From: Oscillibacter sp.
GTDB lineage: Bacteria > Bacillota > Clostridia > Oscillospirales > Oscillospiraceae
Direction of reading: 5' to 3'
DNA: 6,304 nt
Assembly (NCBI GenBank): GCA_020025415.1
Contig: JAHHSB010000079.1
Location: 1 to 6,304 of the forward strand
Numbering within the stretch: the stretch's first letter is position 1; the number at the start of each line of letters is the position of its first letter. Of the stretch, positions 4,963-6,304 are shown in pieces. The translations under genes and the position numbers were made by a program. The notes below the pieces were generated by a model. It searched no databases and was not told the DNA's origin. It worked only from the letters and a program-made list of their open reading frames with translations.

Positions 4963-6304
4963 TTATCGGTTCATAGCCTGGGCCGAAGCCTCCAGCTTTG
5001 CAATCAGCTCACGATACTTGGCGGCTTTCTCCCGTTCGGCGTTGACCACCGCTTCTGGGGCATTGGCCACAAATTTTTCGTTTTTCAGCTTGTTTTCGGT
5101 AATGCGCAGACCGTTCTCCGCCTTCTCTTTTTCCTTGGCGATCCGCTCCAGCTCCGCGGCGATGTCCACCAGTTCGGCAAGGGGCATATAGGCAGTGGCA
5201 TTAGCGGTGACCACGGACAGCTGGCCGGTAACGTCGGCGGGAGCGGTCTGATCGATGGTCACCTGGCTGGCGTAGGCCAGGCGCTCCATAAAGCGGCGGC
5301 CCTGAGCGTAGATCTCCGGCGTGGCGGTGACGATGAGCAGCTCCGCCTTCTTGGATGGGGGTACATTCATCTCCGCCCGGCGGGCACGGATAGCCTTAAT
5401 GGTATCCATCACCGCCTCCATAGCGGACTCCTCCGCCGGGAAGTTGAGCACTTCCCGATACTCCGGCCACTGAGATGTCATCAGATAGTCCCCCTCTTCC
5501 CCGGCCATACGGGGCAGCGCCTGCCAAATCTCTTCGGTGATGAAGGGCATGAAGGGATGGAGCAGCTTCAAAAGCTCGATAAGCACGTAGCACAGCACGT
5601 TCTCCGCCACCAGACGGGAGGCCTGGTCTTCCCCGTTCATCCGGGTCTTAGTCAGCTCGATATACCAGTCGCAGTAGGTATCCCAGATAAAATCATAGAC
5701 CTTGGCGGAGGCCACGCCGATCTCATAGCTGTCCAGATTCTCCGTGACCTCTTTGATCAGGGTGTTGAGCTTACTCAGGACCCAGCGGTCCTCCATCTCC
5801 AGCTCCTCGGCGGCAGGCAGGCGGCACTCCCCAATGGTCAGATTCATCATTACGAAGCGGGAGGCATTCCAGATCTTGTTGGCAAAGTTTCGCATGGCCT
5901 CGCACTTTTCGGTATAGAAGCGGGTGTCGTTGCCGGGGCTGTTGCCGGTGATCAGATTAAAGCGCAGAGCGTCGGCGCCATACTTTTCCGCCATCTCCAG
6001 GGGATCGATGCCGTTGCCCAGGGACTTGGACATCTTGCGGCCCTTGTCGTCCCGGACCAGGCCGTGGATCAGCACGGTGTGGAAGGGGATCTTCTTCATC
6101 TGCTCGCAACCGGAGAAGATCATCCGGGCCACCCAGAAGAAGATAATGTCATAGCCGGTGATCATGACGGAGGTGGGATAATAGAAGTCCAGATCCTCGG
6201 TCTTATCCGGCCAGCCCAGGGTGGAGAAGGGCCACAGAGCACTGGAGAACCAGGTATCCAGCACGTCGGGATCCCGGGTCAGGTGGGTGCAGCCGCACTT
6301 TTCG
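4963..6304 (-). CDS. valS: Valyl-tRNA synthetase, C-terminal half (5' end outside window)
   Basis: The frame is open to the right window edge, giving 446 residues and a TAA at 4965-4963; full-length ValS is about 880 residues, so about half is seen. This class I synthetase charges tRNA-Val with valine in the cytosol. Visible are CGCTHLTRDPDVLDTWFSSA near the edge (end of editing/catalytic region), the catalytic KMSKS loop (6036-6022) in GRKMSKSLGNGIDP, and the helical anticodon-binding domain with LLHPFMPFITEEIWQ. A C-terminal coiled-coil arm of about 65 residues is rich in Glu/Lys (ELERIAKEKEKAENGL and onward) and typical of ValS. The GTG at 6264 is internal, not a start. Nothing suggests damage. 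Confidence 0.96.
   Translation of the reverse strand, partial: EKCGCTHLTRDPDVLDTWFSSALWPFSTLGWPDKTEDLDFYYPTSVMITGYDIIFFWVARMIFSGCEQMKKIPFHTVLIHGLVRDDKGRKMSKSLGNGIDPLEMAEKYGADALRFNLITGNSPGNDTRFYTEKCEAMRNFANKIWNASRFVMMNLTIGECRLPAAEELEMEDRWVLSKLNTLIKEVTENLDSYEIGVASAKVYDFIWDTYCDWYIELTKTRMNGEDQASRLVAENVLCYVLIELLKLLHPFMPFITEEIWQALPRMAGEEGDYLMTSQWPEYREVLNFPAEESAMEAVMDTIKAIRARRAEMNVPPSKKAELLIVTATPEIYAQGRRFMERLAYASQVTIDQTAPADVTGQLSVVTANATAYMPLAELVDIAAELERIAKEKEKAENGLRITENKLKNEKFVANAPEAVVNAEREKAAKYRELIAKLEASAQAMNR

Overview
The window is a GC-rich stretch of a spore-forming member of the Firmicutes/Bacillota. The complete spoIIAA-spoIIAB-sigF operon, a Gram-positive type LexA box (GAAC-N4-GTTC) and consensus SigA promoter spacing point to Clostridia. 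Protein style and GC richness suggest an Oscillospiraceae-like gut lineage (Flavonifractor/Oscillibacter type); this last step is inference from general familiarity. I see no mobile element, CRISPR array, tRNA or rRNA.

Left part, plus strand: the 3' part of a PLP-dependent threonine-aldolase-family gene (to 953) is closed by a clear intrinsic terminator (957-988). Ten bases later comes a consensus SigA promoter (TTGACA, 17 bp, TATAGT; 998-1026). A perfect GAAC-N4-GTTC LexA box lies inside its spacer and a second, near-perfect box lies over the predicted transcription start. This promoter drives a three-gene operon: an unannotated 42-residue single-pass membrane protein (1069-1197), a radical SAM protein with a C-terminal helix-hairpin-helix and a QLSLF sliding-clamp-type motif (1204-2469), and its DUF4130 partner protein (2482-3339). 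The last two are the known but functionally unresolved 'putative DNA modification/repair radical SAM protein / probable DNA metabolism protein' pair. The LexA boxes place the whole unit in the SOS response. I consider this operon, with its tiny membrane protein, the most interesting item in the window.

Middle, minus strand: spoIIAA (4701-4396), spoIIAB (4383-3934) and sigF (3937-3227) form the forespore sigma-F switch: anti-anti-sigma factor, anti-sigma kinase and sigma factor. All key residues are present. A possible SigH promoter lies at 4884-4855, overlapping an 11-bp inverted repeat. The sigF 3' end overlaps the 3' end of the DUF4130 gene by 113 bp in convergent orientation. The SOS operon and the sporulation operon are therefore unavoidably antisense to each other at their ends, and no terminator is visible between them.

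Right part, minus strand: the C-terminal half of valyl-tRNA synthetase (6304-4963) runs off the window edge. It is followed by a 15-bp perfect hairpin (4906-4942) that probably ends its transcript before the spoIIA promoter region.
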